From Psychrobacter sp. APC 3426 (lineage in GTDB: Bacteria; Pseudomonadota; Gammaproteobacteria; Pseudomonadales; Moraxellaceae), in assembly GCF_030408035.1 (NCBI RefSeq), contig NZ_JASDCF010000001.1, positions 434,001 to 498,000 on the forward strand: a DNA stretch of 64,000 nucleotides, written 5' to 3'. Under the pieces are notes generated by a model that was not told where the DNA came from, did not search any database, and saw nothing but the letters and a program-made list of their open reading frames with translations. Every line of letters begins with the position of its first letter. Positions within the stretch are counted from its first letter, which is position 1. This document shows positions 17,785 to 25,660 of the stretch, one piece after another. The position numbers were made by a program, and so were the translations under genes.

Positions 17785-18831
17785 ATGTACAATACTGGTT
17801 TAATGATTGGGCATTTTGAACCCTTACATTTGGGTCAAATGCGCAGTATCTTGGATGCAGCAGGACAAGCAAAGAACCTGCATATTGTTATTATGGCACA
17901 CCCTTCACCGCATCCGGATTTTACCATTACGTTGCAAGACAAGGCACGTTGGTTACAGATGGCATGTGCCGACTTGCCATTCATTCACATTCACACCACT
18001 CATGAGATTGAGCTGCCTTTGCATGACAGCTTTGATGACGTGACTATCGACATTCCTGCCAGCAATGCCAAGTTGCAACGGCTGAGTGATGCACTGGCAT
18101 TGCCAGCAGAGACCGTATTATTTGTCGCAGAGAATCACCCCTTAGCGCAGAGCAGCATTCGAGACCAACTGCAGATGTCAGTCATCACGACTCCGCTACA
18201 ACCTGAATTTGACTCTTATGCTATCGCTCGCAATCCTGTCGCGCATTGGTCAGCGATTCATCCTCAAGCGCGCGGCGACTATACTAAAACCGTGGCCATC
18301 GTTGGCGGAGAGAGTTCAGGCAAGACCACCTTAGTCCATAAGCTTGCTAACTATTATGGTGCCAGTTTTGCGCTAGAGATGGGTCGACTGTATGTTGGAA
18401 CAGATTTGGGTGGTAGTGAAATTGGCTTACAGTATAATGATTATGGGCCCATTGCACTCAATCATGCACAAGCTATCCGTGACGCGGCTGCAGTAGCAAC
18501 TGCGCCTATCACTATCGTTGATACAGATTTTGTGACCACTCAGGCTTTCTGTGAAGAGTATGAAGGTCGAGCTCACCCATTTGTAGCCGCTTGTATTGAT
18601 GAGTTTCGCTTAGACCATACTATCATGCTAGATAATAATACACCGTGGGTAGATGACGGCATGCGCTCATTAGGCACACCTGAGGCACGTGGACGCTTTG
18701 AGCAGCGCCTCGTTGATATTTTTGCCCGTCATAACATCGAGCCTCATTTGATTGATGAGCCTGATTATGATGCTCGTTATCAGCAAGCATTACTGTTTAT
18801 CAATCAGCATATCTATGGCAAAAAAGCCTAA
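17785..18831 (+). CDS. nadR: NadR-type nicotinamide riboside kinase with degenerate NMN adenylyltransferase half
   Basis: 348 aa. The C-terminal half (from about residue 168) matches the ribosylnicotinamide kinase domain of E. coli NadR very closely: TVAIVGGESSGKTTLVHKLA (P-loop), LQYNDYGPIALNHAQ, VDTDFVTTQAFC and NNTPWVDDGMRSLG. The N-terminal nucleotidyltransferase half has GHFEPLHLGQ where active enzymes have HxGH, and DSYAIARNP where they have SGTxIRENP, so adenylyl transfer may be lost. The DNA-binding helix-turn-helix of enteric NadR is absent. It probably phosphorylates nicotinamide riboside brought in by PnuC, encoded 71 bases downstream. AAGGAT precedes the ATG. Confidence 0.88.
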   Translation: MYNTGLMIGHFEPLHLGQMRSILDAAGQAKNLHIVIMAHPSPHPDFTITLQDKARWLQMACADLPFIHIHTTHEIELPLHDSFDDVTIDIPASNAKLQRLSDALALPAETVLFVAENHPLAQSSIRDQLQMSVITTPLQPEFDSYAIARNPVAHWSAIHPQARGDYTKTVAIVGGESSGKTTLVHKLANYYGASFALEMGRLYVGTDLGGSEIGLQYNDYGPIALNHAQAIRDAAAVATAPITIVDTDFVTTQAFCEEYEGRAHPFVAACIDEFRLDHTIMLDNNTPWVDDGMRSLGTPEARGRFEQRLVDIFARHNIEPHLIDEPDYDARYQQALLFINQHIYGKKA

Positions 18832-18902
18832 GACAAAAAATGCGACAACACCAAAAGTATTAATATACATTGTCAATCGTATTCATTTTCAGGGAAAAAC
18901 TT

Positions 18903-19634
18903 ATGCGCATTCAGCTACTAGACAACATCACCGGAAAATGGGCGATGCAATGGATTATCACGTGGTTCATTTGTGGTGTGATTGCCTTGTCCGCAGGTTT
19001 TTGGCTAACCACAGACCACACCACCCTTGATTGGTTTTATTTGGCGGTATCATTTATCGGATTGATTTGCGTGGTATCGTTGTCTTTTCGCAAAAATGTT
19101 ATGGGTAATGGATTCGGCATGGGTGCGACCGCTGGTGAAGTGGTGGTTCAGGCAACCTCTGGTGCAGTCGGCTTAATGCTCGCACCGCTTTTCAACTTTT
19201 TTACCCACGTCTATGGTATTTTTTATTGGTCAAAGCACACCGACCCTGACGGGGATATGATACCTAAGTCTGCCAGCAAAGCCGTTTGGCTGATTACCGC
19301 AGCATTCATCGTGATTGGTCTTGCATTATTCCCTACCGTCAACAACTTGTTGGCAAGCTATGGTTATGCCGTTGTAGAAGACGACAACAGTCTTTTTCTA
19401 GGTTTTATCTCATTTTTCTGGATTAACGTCATTGCCTTTGTACTATCCATCACCGCACAGGCTGCCATGATTCTGCGCTATTCATTCAACTGGTGGTTAT
19501 GGATTATCGTCAATTTCGTTTGGCTCATCGTCAACCTGATGTCTGGTAACTATATCTTTGCCATCCAAACCATGATTTATCAAGTCAACTCTTTTATTGG
19601 TCTCTATGAATGGCATCGCAGTGAACAAGGCTAG
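18903..19634 (+). CDS. pnuC: Nicotinamide riboside transporter PnuC
   Basis: A 243-aa inner-membrane protein with about seven hydrophobic segments. Internal features typical of PnuC include FNFFTHVYGIFYW and the C-terminal IQTMIYQVNSFIGLYEWHR, with the conserved aromatic pocket. PnuC carries out facilitated diffusion of nicotinamide riboside, and the substrate is trapped by phosphorylation, which is the role of the adjacent NadR. The ATG at 18903 has AGGGA seven bases upstream and replaces a longer reading from 18870. It lies about 70 bases after nadR, in the same operon. Confidence 0.9.
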   Translation: MRIQLLDNITGKWAMQWIITWFICGVIALSAGFWLTTDHTTLDWFYLAVSFIGLICVVSLSFRKNVMGNGFGMGATAGEVVVQATSGAVGLMLAPLFNFFTHVYGIFYWSKHTDPDGDMIPKSASKAVWLITAAFIVIGLALFPTVNNLLASYGYAVVEDDNSLFLGFISFFWINVIAFVLSITAQAAMILRYSFNWWLWIIVNFVWLIVNLMSGNYIFAIQTMIYQVNSFIGLYEWHRSEQG

Positions 19635-19757
19635 AGCATAACCTCAATTCAATCGATGAGCACTCAAAAAAAGGGCTACAGCCGGTTTTGACTGAGCCGT
19701 CTATCAGACAATATGGTAGATTGGCTTAATTAGTGCTACAACTGGTATTAAGAACAC

Positions 19758-19788
19758 TATGAGCAAGCAGCTACGCTCATCTTTTTTC
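19758..19788 (+). terminator. Probable terminator of the nadR-pnuC operon
   Basis: Short stem ATGAGC (19759-19764) with GCTCAT (19775-19780) followed by CTTTTTT. It lies just before the ribosome site of the next gene. Confidence 0.45.
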
Positions 19789-19810
19789 ACTTACTAACAG
19801 GGAGGTTAGT

Positions 19811-20257
19811 ATGTCTCGTAATCGTCAACCACGCATGTCTAAACGCACACTTGAGCAGTGGCTCAGTGAGTATTCTGTCAGTCACCAAAACCTTATCAAC
19901 AAACAAATCCATTGGCTATGCGTTCCTACCATTTTTGTCAGTTTATTAGGGATGGGTATGTCGCTATCCGTCTGGTTTACCTTGGTCCTTAGCGCCTTAG
20001 TTTTGCTATTTTATATGCGTTTGTCCACGCCACTATTTTTAGCAATGGGTATGTTTATTTTAATATGTTTGTCAGTCATGACCCTGTTACCATGGGGCTT
20101 CAAAGTCTGGGCAGGTATTTTTATCGTTGCTTGGATTGGACAGTTTATCGGTCATAAGATTGAAGGCAAAAAACCTTCGTTTTTTGAAGATTTACAGTTC
20201 TTATTAATTGGTCCAGCGTGGGTCGCCAACAGCTTGATGGGTCGTAAAAAGAGTTAG
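19811..20257 (+). CDS. Mpo1-like (DUF962) membrane protein
   Basis: 148 aa with four hydrophobic segments. The conserved histidine motifs of the DUF962/Mpo1 family are present: YSVSHQNLINKQIHWLCVP near residue 20 and GQFIGHKIEGKKPS near residue 108. Yeast Mpo1 is an iron-dependent dioxygenase that alpha-oxidises 2-hydroxy fatty acids, and these histidines bind the iron. The bacterial substrate is unknown. A strong GGAGG site precedes the ATG. The closest bacterial annotation is usually DUF962 or Mpo1-like. It is not clearly linked with its neighbours. Confidence 0.85.
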   Translation: MSRNRQPRMSKRTLEQWLSEYSVSHQNLINKQIHWLCVPTIFVSLLGMGMSLSVWFTLVLSALVLLFYMRLSTPLFLAMGMFILICLSVMTLLPWGFKVWAGIFIVAWIGQFIGHKIEGKKPSFFEDLQFLLIGPAWVANSLMGRKKS

Positions 20258-20293
20258 TACGTACGATGTAATGCCGCCACGTTCTAAAAAGTT

Positions 20294-20398
20294 ATACCAT
20301 TTCCAAAAATGAGAGTAACGCGGAAAGCTTGCGCAAGTACGACACTTCGTAGGTTTAGCAAGTTCGACAAAGCTAATTGGGCTTTTTGGGTTTGGTAT
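20294..20398. repeat. 105-bp MITE-like element, copy 1
   Basis: The ends are imperfect inverted repeats, ATACCATTTCCAAAAA at the left and TTTTTGGGTTTGGTAT at the right (13 of 16 positions pair). A second element of exactly the same length lies at 44086-44190 in inverted orientation, and about 78 of 105 positions agree by hand count. No coding capacity. It lies between the DUF962 gene and the shared terminator. Confidence 0.7.
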
Positions 20399-20448
20399 TA
20401 TTTAAAAACTTCTGCTTTAGAAGCATGTCTACTGATGACGTACCATAC

Positions 20449-20488
20449 AAAAAGCGCCACCCGACTGTTAGTTGGGTGGCGCTTTTTT
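20449..20488. terminator. Bidirectional terminator between DUF962 gene and nitroreductase gene
   Basis: A perfect 14-bp stem AAAAAGCGCCACCC (20449-20462) with GGGTGGCGCTTTTT (20474-20487), flanked by A and T runs. Confidence 0.85.
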
Positions 20489-20571
20489 GGCTTTAATACT
20501 TATTCGCTTTAATCATCAAACAGGTCCATTACTCAGCACGCATTTGATACTTTAAACGAATAGAAAGTCAT

Positions 20572-21183
20572 TTATTTGCCAAATACTTTCATACGATCTT
20601 CAACTGGCTGAAACTCTTTATCACCTGCTGGCTGCTCAATACCGCCGAATACCATCTGTGCGATAAGATCCCAATGATCATCGATACCCCAAGTTTCAGA
20701 AACTTTATTGTCAATGACAGGATTATAATGCTGTAGGTTGGCACCAACATTTGCACTCGCAAGACCAGTCCACAATACATACTGATGCATTGCGCTAGTG
20801 TGATCAGCCCAAATTGGGAACCTATCAGCATATAGCGGTGCCGCTTCTTGTAAGTTTCTAACCACTCTCTGATCTTCAAAGAATAGAATCGTACCTGCCG
20901 CTGCTCTAAAACCACCAATCTTCTGCTTGGTTGATGCAAACTGCTCGTCATTGTTGACGATATCACGTAAAGTCTCTTCGGTTATATCCCAAAGCTTGTT
21001 GTGGTCTTGATCGAATAGCACAACGATACGCGTTGATTGTGAGTTGAACGCAGACGGCGTATGCAAGATAGCATGTTCAACCATCTTAACGATTTCGTCT
21101 TTTGATACAGGTAAATTATCGTTTAACGCATAAACAGAACGACGGTTTTCAGCCAGTTGCTGCAGATCTTGTAAATTTGACAT
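20572..21183 (-). CDS. Nitroreductase family protein (HBN1/Frm2-like)
   Basis: A 203-aa FMN-dependent flavoprotein. RRSVYALNDNLPVSKDEIVKM at the N-terminus and HTPSAFNSQSTRIVVL bind the FMN phosphate and isoalloxazine. The C-terminal GANLQHYNPVIDNKV and the lack of the long insertion suit the small nitroreductase subgroup that includes yeast Hbn1 and Frm2, which use NADPH or NADH to reduce nitro compounds and quinones. The ATG at 21183 was preferred to an upstream extension because the family starts there. It lies behind the pirin gene on the same strand, 257 bases apart. Confidence 0.87.
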   Translation of the reverse strand: MSNLQDLQQLAENRRSVYALNDNLPVSKDEIVKMVEHAILHTPSAFNSQSTRIVVLFDQDHNKLWDITEETLRDIVNNDEQFASTKQKIGGFRAAAGTILFFEDQRVVRNLQEAAPLYADRFPIWADHTSAMHQYVLWTGLASANVGANLQHYNPVIDNKVSETWGIDDHWDLIAQMVFGGIEQPAGDKEFQPVEDRMKVFGK

Positions 21184-21276
21184 TAATGTCTCCAAATTAT
21201 AAAAAATTAGTGAATTTATGAATACAGTTATCAAAGATTGCTGGTTTTATTAGTTACCTGTTGTCGCACTTATCAG

Positions 21277-21291
21277 GTTCTACTCTAGAAC
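21277..21291. promoter_or_regulatory. 15-bp palindrome shared with the haem-oxidoreductase gene leader
   Basis: GTTCTACTCTAGAAC (arms GTTCTA/TAGAAC around a 3-bp centre) lies about 95 bases before the nitroreductase start. The same 15-mer occurs in opposite orientation at 49609-49623, where the shared stretch extends to 17 bases. It may be an operator or a small repeat; function unknown. Confidence 0.35.
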
Positions 21292-21440
21292 TCCAAGCTC
21301 TACCGATGTATTTATTTTTCAACATACTCATTATAAGAAAATGAGCATCGAATCACCACTTATCAATTGTAAAAAAACTTAATAGATCTGTATTTATAAC
21401 AATAAAAACTAACAAAATCGGTGGGAAAAAGTATCCAAAA

Positions 21441-22379
21441 CTAGCCTTTAAAGCCTTCTGGTAACTCTGGTGCAGGCAGACGCTTCATATCTGAGTCGAC
21501 ATTGCCAAAGCGCTCATGACCGTTATTCCAGTCTTTGATTGCAAGCTCAATCTCTTCTTTATTGTCTGCAACAAAGTTCCACCATAGTAATACTTGGTTA
21601 TTCAACGGCTCACCACCGATGAACATCACGCGTGTGCCTTTTTTGGCGACCAGTTTGATGCTCTCGTTATTGGCAACATCATGATCATGAAAGCGCAGTA
21701 GTTGATCTTGCGGGCAGACTTTGCCCTCAGACTCAACCTCACCCTCATTGACTAAGATACCGTACTCAAAACCTGGCTCTAGCGTCAGTGTCACTTCGCC
21801 GTCTTCCTGCCAGTACACGTCGATACCAACCATTTTTGAATATTGAATGGTTGGCGCTTGATAGTGCTCACCGGTCACTGACGTATAGCTACCAGTGGTC
21901 AGTATCATCTCGACGCTATCTTCCGTCCACGTCGGTAGCTCTGGATAATGATGGAAGCCTGGCTCAATCTCTTGATCGGTAGGCAATGCAATCCACAACT
22001 GTACCATGCTCAGCGCGCGTGCCGCATCTAGCGAGCCACCAGTATCTGGAAAGACACTTTGTTCGGTATGGCTGATGCCGCGAGTCGGCCCTGTACCCGC
22101 CGTCATGACGTTAACTTGGTTTTTGGTGATGACTTGCTCATTACCTAAGCTGTCTTTGTGCAGCACTTCGCCATCCAACATCCAGCTAAAAGTTTGCAAA
22201 TTGGTGTGCGGATGACGACCAACCTGCATACCTGTTTCATCTGGACCAAACTCAGCAGGACCTGCATGATCTAAAAAGCACCATGGGCCAATAGGCTTTT
22301 TACCGGTATTGGGTAAAAGACGAGCAATTGGAATGCCGCCAACATCTGCTAAACGTGGTTCTAGGATATTGATACTCAT
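21441..22379 (-). CDS. Pirin family protein
   Basis: A 312-aa bicupin. The N-terminal cupin has GPWCFLDHAGPAEF and the metal-ligand histidines in GMQVGRHPHTNLQTFSWMLDGEVLHKDSLG (two segments in order), then MTAGTGPTRGISHTE. The C-terminal cupin begins near residue 190, in EDGEVTLTLEPGFEYGI. Bacterial pirins of this type are quercetinase-like or redox sensors, and they are often encoded beside DoxX and nitroreductase genes. Here nitroreductase is downstream, and a DoxX-like stub lies upstream on the far side of an IS element, so an original doxX-pirin-nitroreductase cluster is likely. The start ATG is preceded by GAGGTGAAC. Confidence 0.9.
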   Translation of the reverse strand: MSINILEPRLADVGGIPIARLLPNTGKKPIGPWCFLDHAGPAEFGPDETGMQVGRHPHTNLQTFSWMLDGEVLHKDSLGNEQVITKNQVNVMTAGTGPTRGISHTEQSVFPDTGGSLDAARALSMVQLWIALPTDQEIEPGFHHYPELPTWTEDSVEMILTTGSYTSVTGEHYQAPTIQYSKMVGIDVYWQEDGEVTLTLEPGFEYGILVNEGEVESEGKVCPQDQLLRFHDHDVANNESIKLVAKKGTRVMFIGGEPLNNQVLLWWNFVADNKEEIELAIKDWNNGHERFGNVDSDMKRLPAPELPEGFKG

Positions 22380-22444
22380 GGTTCACCTCTTATTATCAAT
22401 TATGTGATATTCAATACGGTATAAATGACGCTATAAAAAACACA

Positions 22445-23248
22445 GGTGGTGTATCAAAAAGTATGCTGAGGAAATAAAAGGAGGAGTGACAGCCGAAGCA
22501 AGATGATATATTTGAGGTTATGAAGACACAAATACAGATCAGTTGCCCCGACTGTCACAGTCCCAGTTTTTCGATACATGGCATAAAAAGCTATGGCAAG
22601 CAGAACTACCAATGTAAGGACTGCAAACGTCAGTTTATTGGCGACCATGCCTTAAGCTACCAAGGCTGTCACTCTCAAATAGAAGACATCATACGGCTAA
22701 TGACGGTTAGAGGCTGCGGTGTTAGAGACATAGCCATCATTACCTCGGTGAGTATTGGTAAAGTGCTCAGCACCATAGGCTCATCTGTTTATAAGATCGC
22801 GCCTAAGAAGCGATATTATGAACGCTTAGAGGTTGATGAGTTCTGGACTTACGTGTATCGCAAGAAGCGTAAAGTCTGGCTTATTTATGCTTATGACCGT
22901 GCTACTAATGAGATTGTCGCTTATGTCTGGGGCAAACGTGACCTAAAAACGGCTCAGAAACTAAGAGCCCGTCTTAAGCAACTTAAAGTGAGCTATGACT
23001 CTATTAGTATGGACAATTGGGACAGTTTCATAACGGCCTTTAAACCAGATAACAAACAAGTTGGCAAACAACATACCGTAGGCATTGAAGGTAATAACTG
23101 CCGTCTTAGACACCGACTAAAACGAGCCGTTAGAAGAACCTGTTGTTTCTCTAAGAAGCTCGATAATCACTTTAAGGTGTTTGATTTGGTGTTCTTTTAT
23201 ATCAATTATGGCTATGTCTGATGCCAGCATACTTTTTAGAACACCACC
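22445..23248 (+). mobile_element. IS1-family insertion sequence
   Basis: An 804-bp element bounded by inverted repeats of about 24 bp. The left end is at 22445-22468 and starts GGTGGTGTATC; the right end is at 23225-23248 and reads, inverted, GGTGGTGTTCT. They share 21 of 24 positions. One intact transposase ORF fills it. I see no matching direct repeats outside the ends, so the insertion is old or its flanks were rearranged. It lies between the pirin gene and a DoxX-like stub. Confidence 0.9.
22520..23221 (+). CDS. IS1-family transposase, single ORF
   Basis: 233 aa, a DDE-type transposase of the IS1 family. The N-terminal zinc-ribbon has CPDCHSPSFSIHGI and CKDCKRQFIG. A helix-turn-helix follows, then acidic catalytic residues in LEVDEFWTYV, SMDNWDSF and GIEGNNCRLRHR. 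Many IS1 elements make the enzyme by frameshifting between insA and insB; here a single unbroken frame suffices. The ORF is intact, so the element may still be mobile. Confidence 0.92.
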   Translation: MKTQIQISCPDCHSPSFSIHGIKSYGKQNYQCKDCKRQFIGDHALSYQGCHSQIEDIIRLMTVRGCGVRDIAIITSVSIGKVLSTIGSSVYKIAPKKRYYERLEVDEFWTYVYRKKRKVWLIYAYDRATNEIVAYVWGKRDLKTAQKLRARLKQLKVSYDSISMDNWDSFITAFKPDNKQVGKQHTVGIEGNNCRLRHRLKRAVRRTCCFSKKLDNHFKVFDLVFFYINYGYV

Positions 23249-23313
23249 AGCTTTTTAACCCCTAAACCTATGAAAATAGGGTGGGGATGATTTTTTTGTC
23301 GTGTGCAGAGAAA

Positions 23314-23367
23314 TCATTGATAAAATAGGCGACCAATTGGGGCACTGATTTCTTGTAATTTGTCCAT
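23314..23367 (-). pseudogene. 5' stub of a DoxX-like gene beside IS1
   Basis: Reading the minus strand from an ATG at 23367 with a GGAG site just upstream gives MDKLQEISAPIGRLFYQ and then a stop. This resembles the start of DoxX-family membrane proteins, in which a GRLLLA-type helix and a GxxK motif follow. One added base after CTATTT restores FLSMIS before similarity fades toward the IS right end, 65 bases away. I read it as the remnant of a doxX gene that originally headed the pirin operon. The match is short, so the family assignment is tentative. Confidence 0.45.
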
Positions 23368-23818
23368 GTTTATTCTCCAATAATATGAAAGTTCATTTAA
23401 AAGACTTTTGTTTATTTAGGTAATGGCAATATTGTAGTCGTTGCTTGTAAATAGTTAAACAGTGTTAATTACAATTGTAAGTTCTTTATTTGAGAACAGT
23501 CTATGAGTGTTTTAAGTGATAAGATCACCATAAGGTGCTGTAAATATCGAGCCCTACCAATCAAGACTTAATAATTGGGATTTTTCGATTGCACAAAAAA
23601 TACAAAAAGCAACGGAAAGACACATTTTTTGATGGTTTTTAGCATCAAACACCCTATTTTTTTGCTAAACTTAGCATTCTGATAGATAAGCCATACTTAA
23701 CAAGAATACTTAAAAAGTACTTTGAACTACCATCACTCTTTGAGCTGATATATAAATGGCGTTATATTTGCCTCTATCCACCTATTGAATTCAATTACCT
23801 AAAAAAGGATGATTTATA
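23368..23818. other. Intergenic region upstream of yceI
   Basis: 451 bp of AT-rich sequence with the presumed yceI promoter. No ORF of note and no strong inverted repeat. Confidence 0.4.
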
Positions 23819-24427
23819 ATGACTTTAAAATCTATTAAACAAGCAAATCGCGCGCTTGCTTTTGCTGCTATCGGTGCACTTGGCATGGTTAGTACACTAG
23901 GTAACGCTGCCACTTACCAGCTTGACCCGCATCATACTGCGGTACGCTTTTCTGTCGATCACTTTGGTACTTCTACCAACGCTGGTGGTTTTTATAATCT
24001 TTCTGGCATTCTTGAGTATGCCCCTGAAAAGAAAAAAGGCTTTGTGGGCATCACCATTCCTATGGGTAGCTTGAGCACTGGCCTCAAAACCTTTGACGGC
24101 CATTTAAAATCTGCTGACTTTTTTAATGTAGAAAAATACCCAACGGCATATTTTAAATCTACCGAATGGCAGTTTGATGGCGATAAAGTTAAGGCCATCA
24201 AAGGTGACTTGACTCTGCTTGATAAAACTCACCCAGTGACGTTAACGGCTACTAAGTTTAACTGCTATGAAAACCCGCTTTTGAAGGCTGAAGCTTGTGG
24301 TGGCGATTTTGAAACCACTATTGACAGAACCAAATGGGGTATCAATACCTTTACAGATGGCGGTATGATGAAAAACATCAAACTGGTCGTTCAGGTAGAA
24401 GGCAGCAAAAAGGCTGCTCTTAAATAA
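23819..24427 (+). CDS. YceI family periplasmic lipid-binding protein
   Basis: 202 aa with a signal peptide (basic start, FAAIGALGMVSTLGNAA, cleavage about residue 30). The mature protein shows the YceI pattern: YQLDPHHTAVRFSVDHFG, then VGITIPMGSLSTG, FFNVEKYPTAYFKST and DRTKWGINTF. YceI proteins form a lipocalin-like barrel that binds isoprenoid chains such as polyprenyl or ubiquinone-type molecules; no specific ligand can be assigned. AAAAAGGATG precedes the ATG, and a terminator follows within 50 bases, so the gene is probably monocistronic. Confidence 0.9.
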   Translation: MTLKSIKQANRALAFAAIGALGMVSTLGNAATYQLDPHHTAVRFSVDHFGTSTNAGGFYNLSGILEYAPEKKKGFVGITIPMGSLSTGLKTFDGHLKSADFFNVEKYPTAYFKSTEWQFDGDKVKAIKGDLTLLDKTHPVTLTATKFNCYENPLLKAEACGGDFETTIDRTKWGINTFTDGGMMKNIKLVVQVEGSKKAALK

Positions 24428-24476
24428 GGGTCAGTCATCCGCTTAAGACAGTTTGAATATCCTATTATTCAATAGA

Positions 24477-24511
24477 AGCAGGCTAGGTTTTATAACCTAG
24501 CCTGCTTTTTA
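24477..24511 (+). terminator. yceI terminator
   Basis: A perfect 13-bp stem AGCAGGCTAGGTT (24477-24489) with AACCTAGCCTGCT (24494-24506) and a T run. Confidence 0.88.
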
Positions 24512-24647
24512 TATTTATGCCTCATCAGAAATGCTATAAATAGAAAACTGGGCAAATAAAAGCAGTAAATAGAGCATTTGGCAAATGATAGTCTTATATA
24601 ATGCTCAAAACACCCTATATCAGAACGTCAATAATAAGGTAGCTAGG

Positions 24648-25553
24648 ATGGGACAACTAGAAGACATGGCAATGTTTGTACGCATTGTCGAAGCCGGTAG
24701 TATCACCAAAGCTGCGGAGCAACTAAATATTGCCAAGTCAGCGGTCAGCCGTCGCCTTAAGGAGCTTGAAACACGTTTGGGCAGCCAATTAATTAGCCGC
24801 ACCACACGCCAATCTAACTTGACCCAAGCTGGTGAGCAGTATTATCAGCAAGTCACTCATATACTGAGCGAAGTAGATGCCTTGAATGAGCAAGCCAGTG
24901 GCGCACCTACACGTATAGAAGGTACGCTGAAGATGACGGCACCGCTGTCATTTGGTTTGATGCATCTCAACGACGTCATCGATGAGTATGCCAATCAGCA
25001 TCCCAACTTGAACTTTGAGCTCGATTTTTCTGATCGGCATGTTGATTTGATAGAAGAAGGATATGAGCTTGCCATTCGTATCAGAGAGCTACAAGACTCC
25101 AGTTATCAAGCCAAACGCTTGGCTCTCATTCGTTATGCACTTTGTGCCAGCCCCGAGTATTTAAAAAAAACAGGAACACCTGAAACCTTAGAAGACTTAA
25201 CAGAACATGAGTTCTTGCAATATGGTCTCGGCAAAACAAGCACGCTGACTCTAACGGATGCGCAAGGGAAAAAACACAGCCATACTATTGATGCCAAAAT
25301 CAAAGCGACCAATGGGGAGTTCTTGGTGGACTTAGCTGTAAAAGGTCAAGGTATTGTTTTTATTCCAACCTTTATCGCTTATAAAAGACTGGCAAAAGGT
25401 GAGCTGGTGCCTATTCTTCAGCAGTATCAATTACCCACACTCAATGCCTATGCGGTGTATCCAAAAAACCGATTTTTATCGCAGCGCTGCCGTTATCTAA
25501 TTGACTTTATCGCTGAGCGCTTTGGTGATAACCCTTATTGGGATGAGTTTTGA
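24648..25553 (+). CDS. LysR-family transcriptional regulator
   Basis: 301 aa. The winged helix-turn-helix is at residues 5-65 (MAMFVRIVEAGSITKAAEQL, then AKSAVSRRLKELETRLGSQL). The periplasmic-binding-like effector domain follows from about residue 90, starting TLKMTAPLSFGLMHL. The DsdC/GcvA-like short subgroup is suggested. The ATG at 24648 gives a standard LysR start and is preferred over 24585. It is on the same strand as, and 107 bases upstream of, the MBL-SDR pair, so it may regulate them, but no operator was recognised. Confidence 0.88.
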   Translation: MGQLEDMAMFVRIVEAGSITKAAEQLNIAKSAVSRRLKELETRLGSQLISRTTRQSNLTQAGEQYYQQVTHILSEVDALNEQASGAPTRIEGTLKMTAPLSFGLMHLNDVIDEYANQHPNLNFELDFSDRHVDLIEEGYELAIRIRELQDSSYQAKRLALIRYALCASPEYLKKTGTPETLEDLTEHEFLQYGLGKTSTLTLTDAQGKKHSHTIDAKIKATNGEFLVDLAVKGQGIVFIPTFIAYKRLAKGELVPILQQYQLPTLNAYAVYPKNRFLSQRCRYLIDFIAERFGDNPYWDEF

Positions 25554-25660
25554 TATGCCCTAATTTATAAAGCTGAGCAGTTTTTTAAAGTCGCTATAAA
25601 CCTTAAAACAATACTGTTAGTATTATTTTAAAACATCCATCAGTCATAAGGAAATGCATC

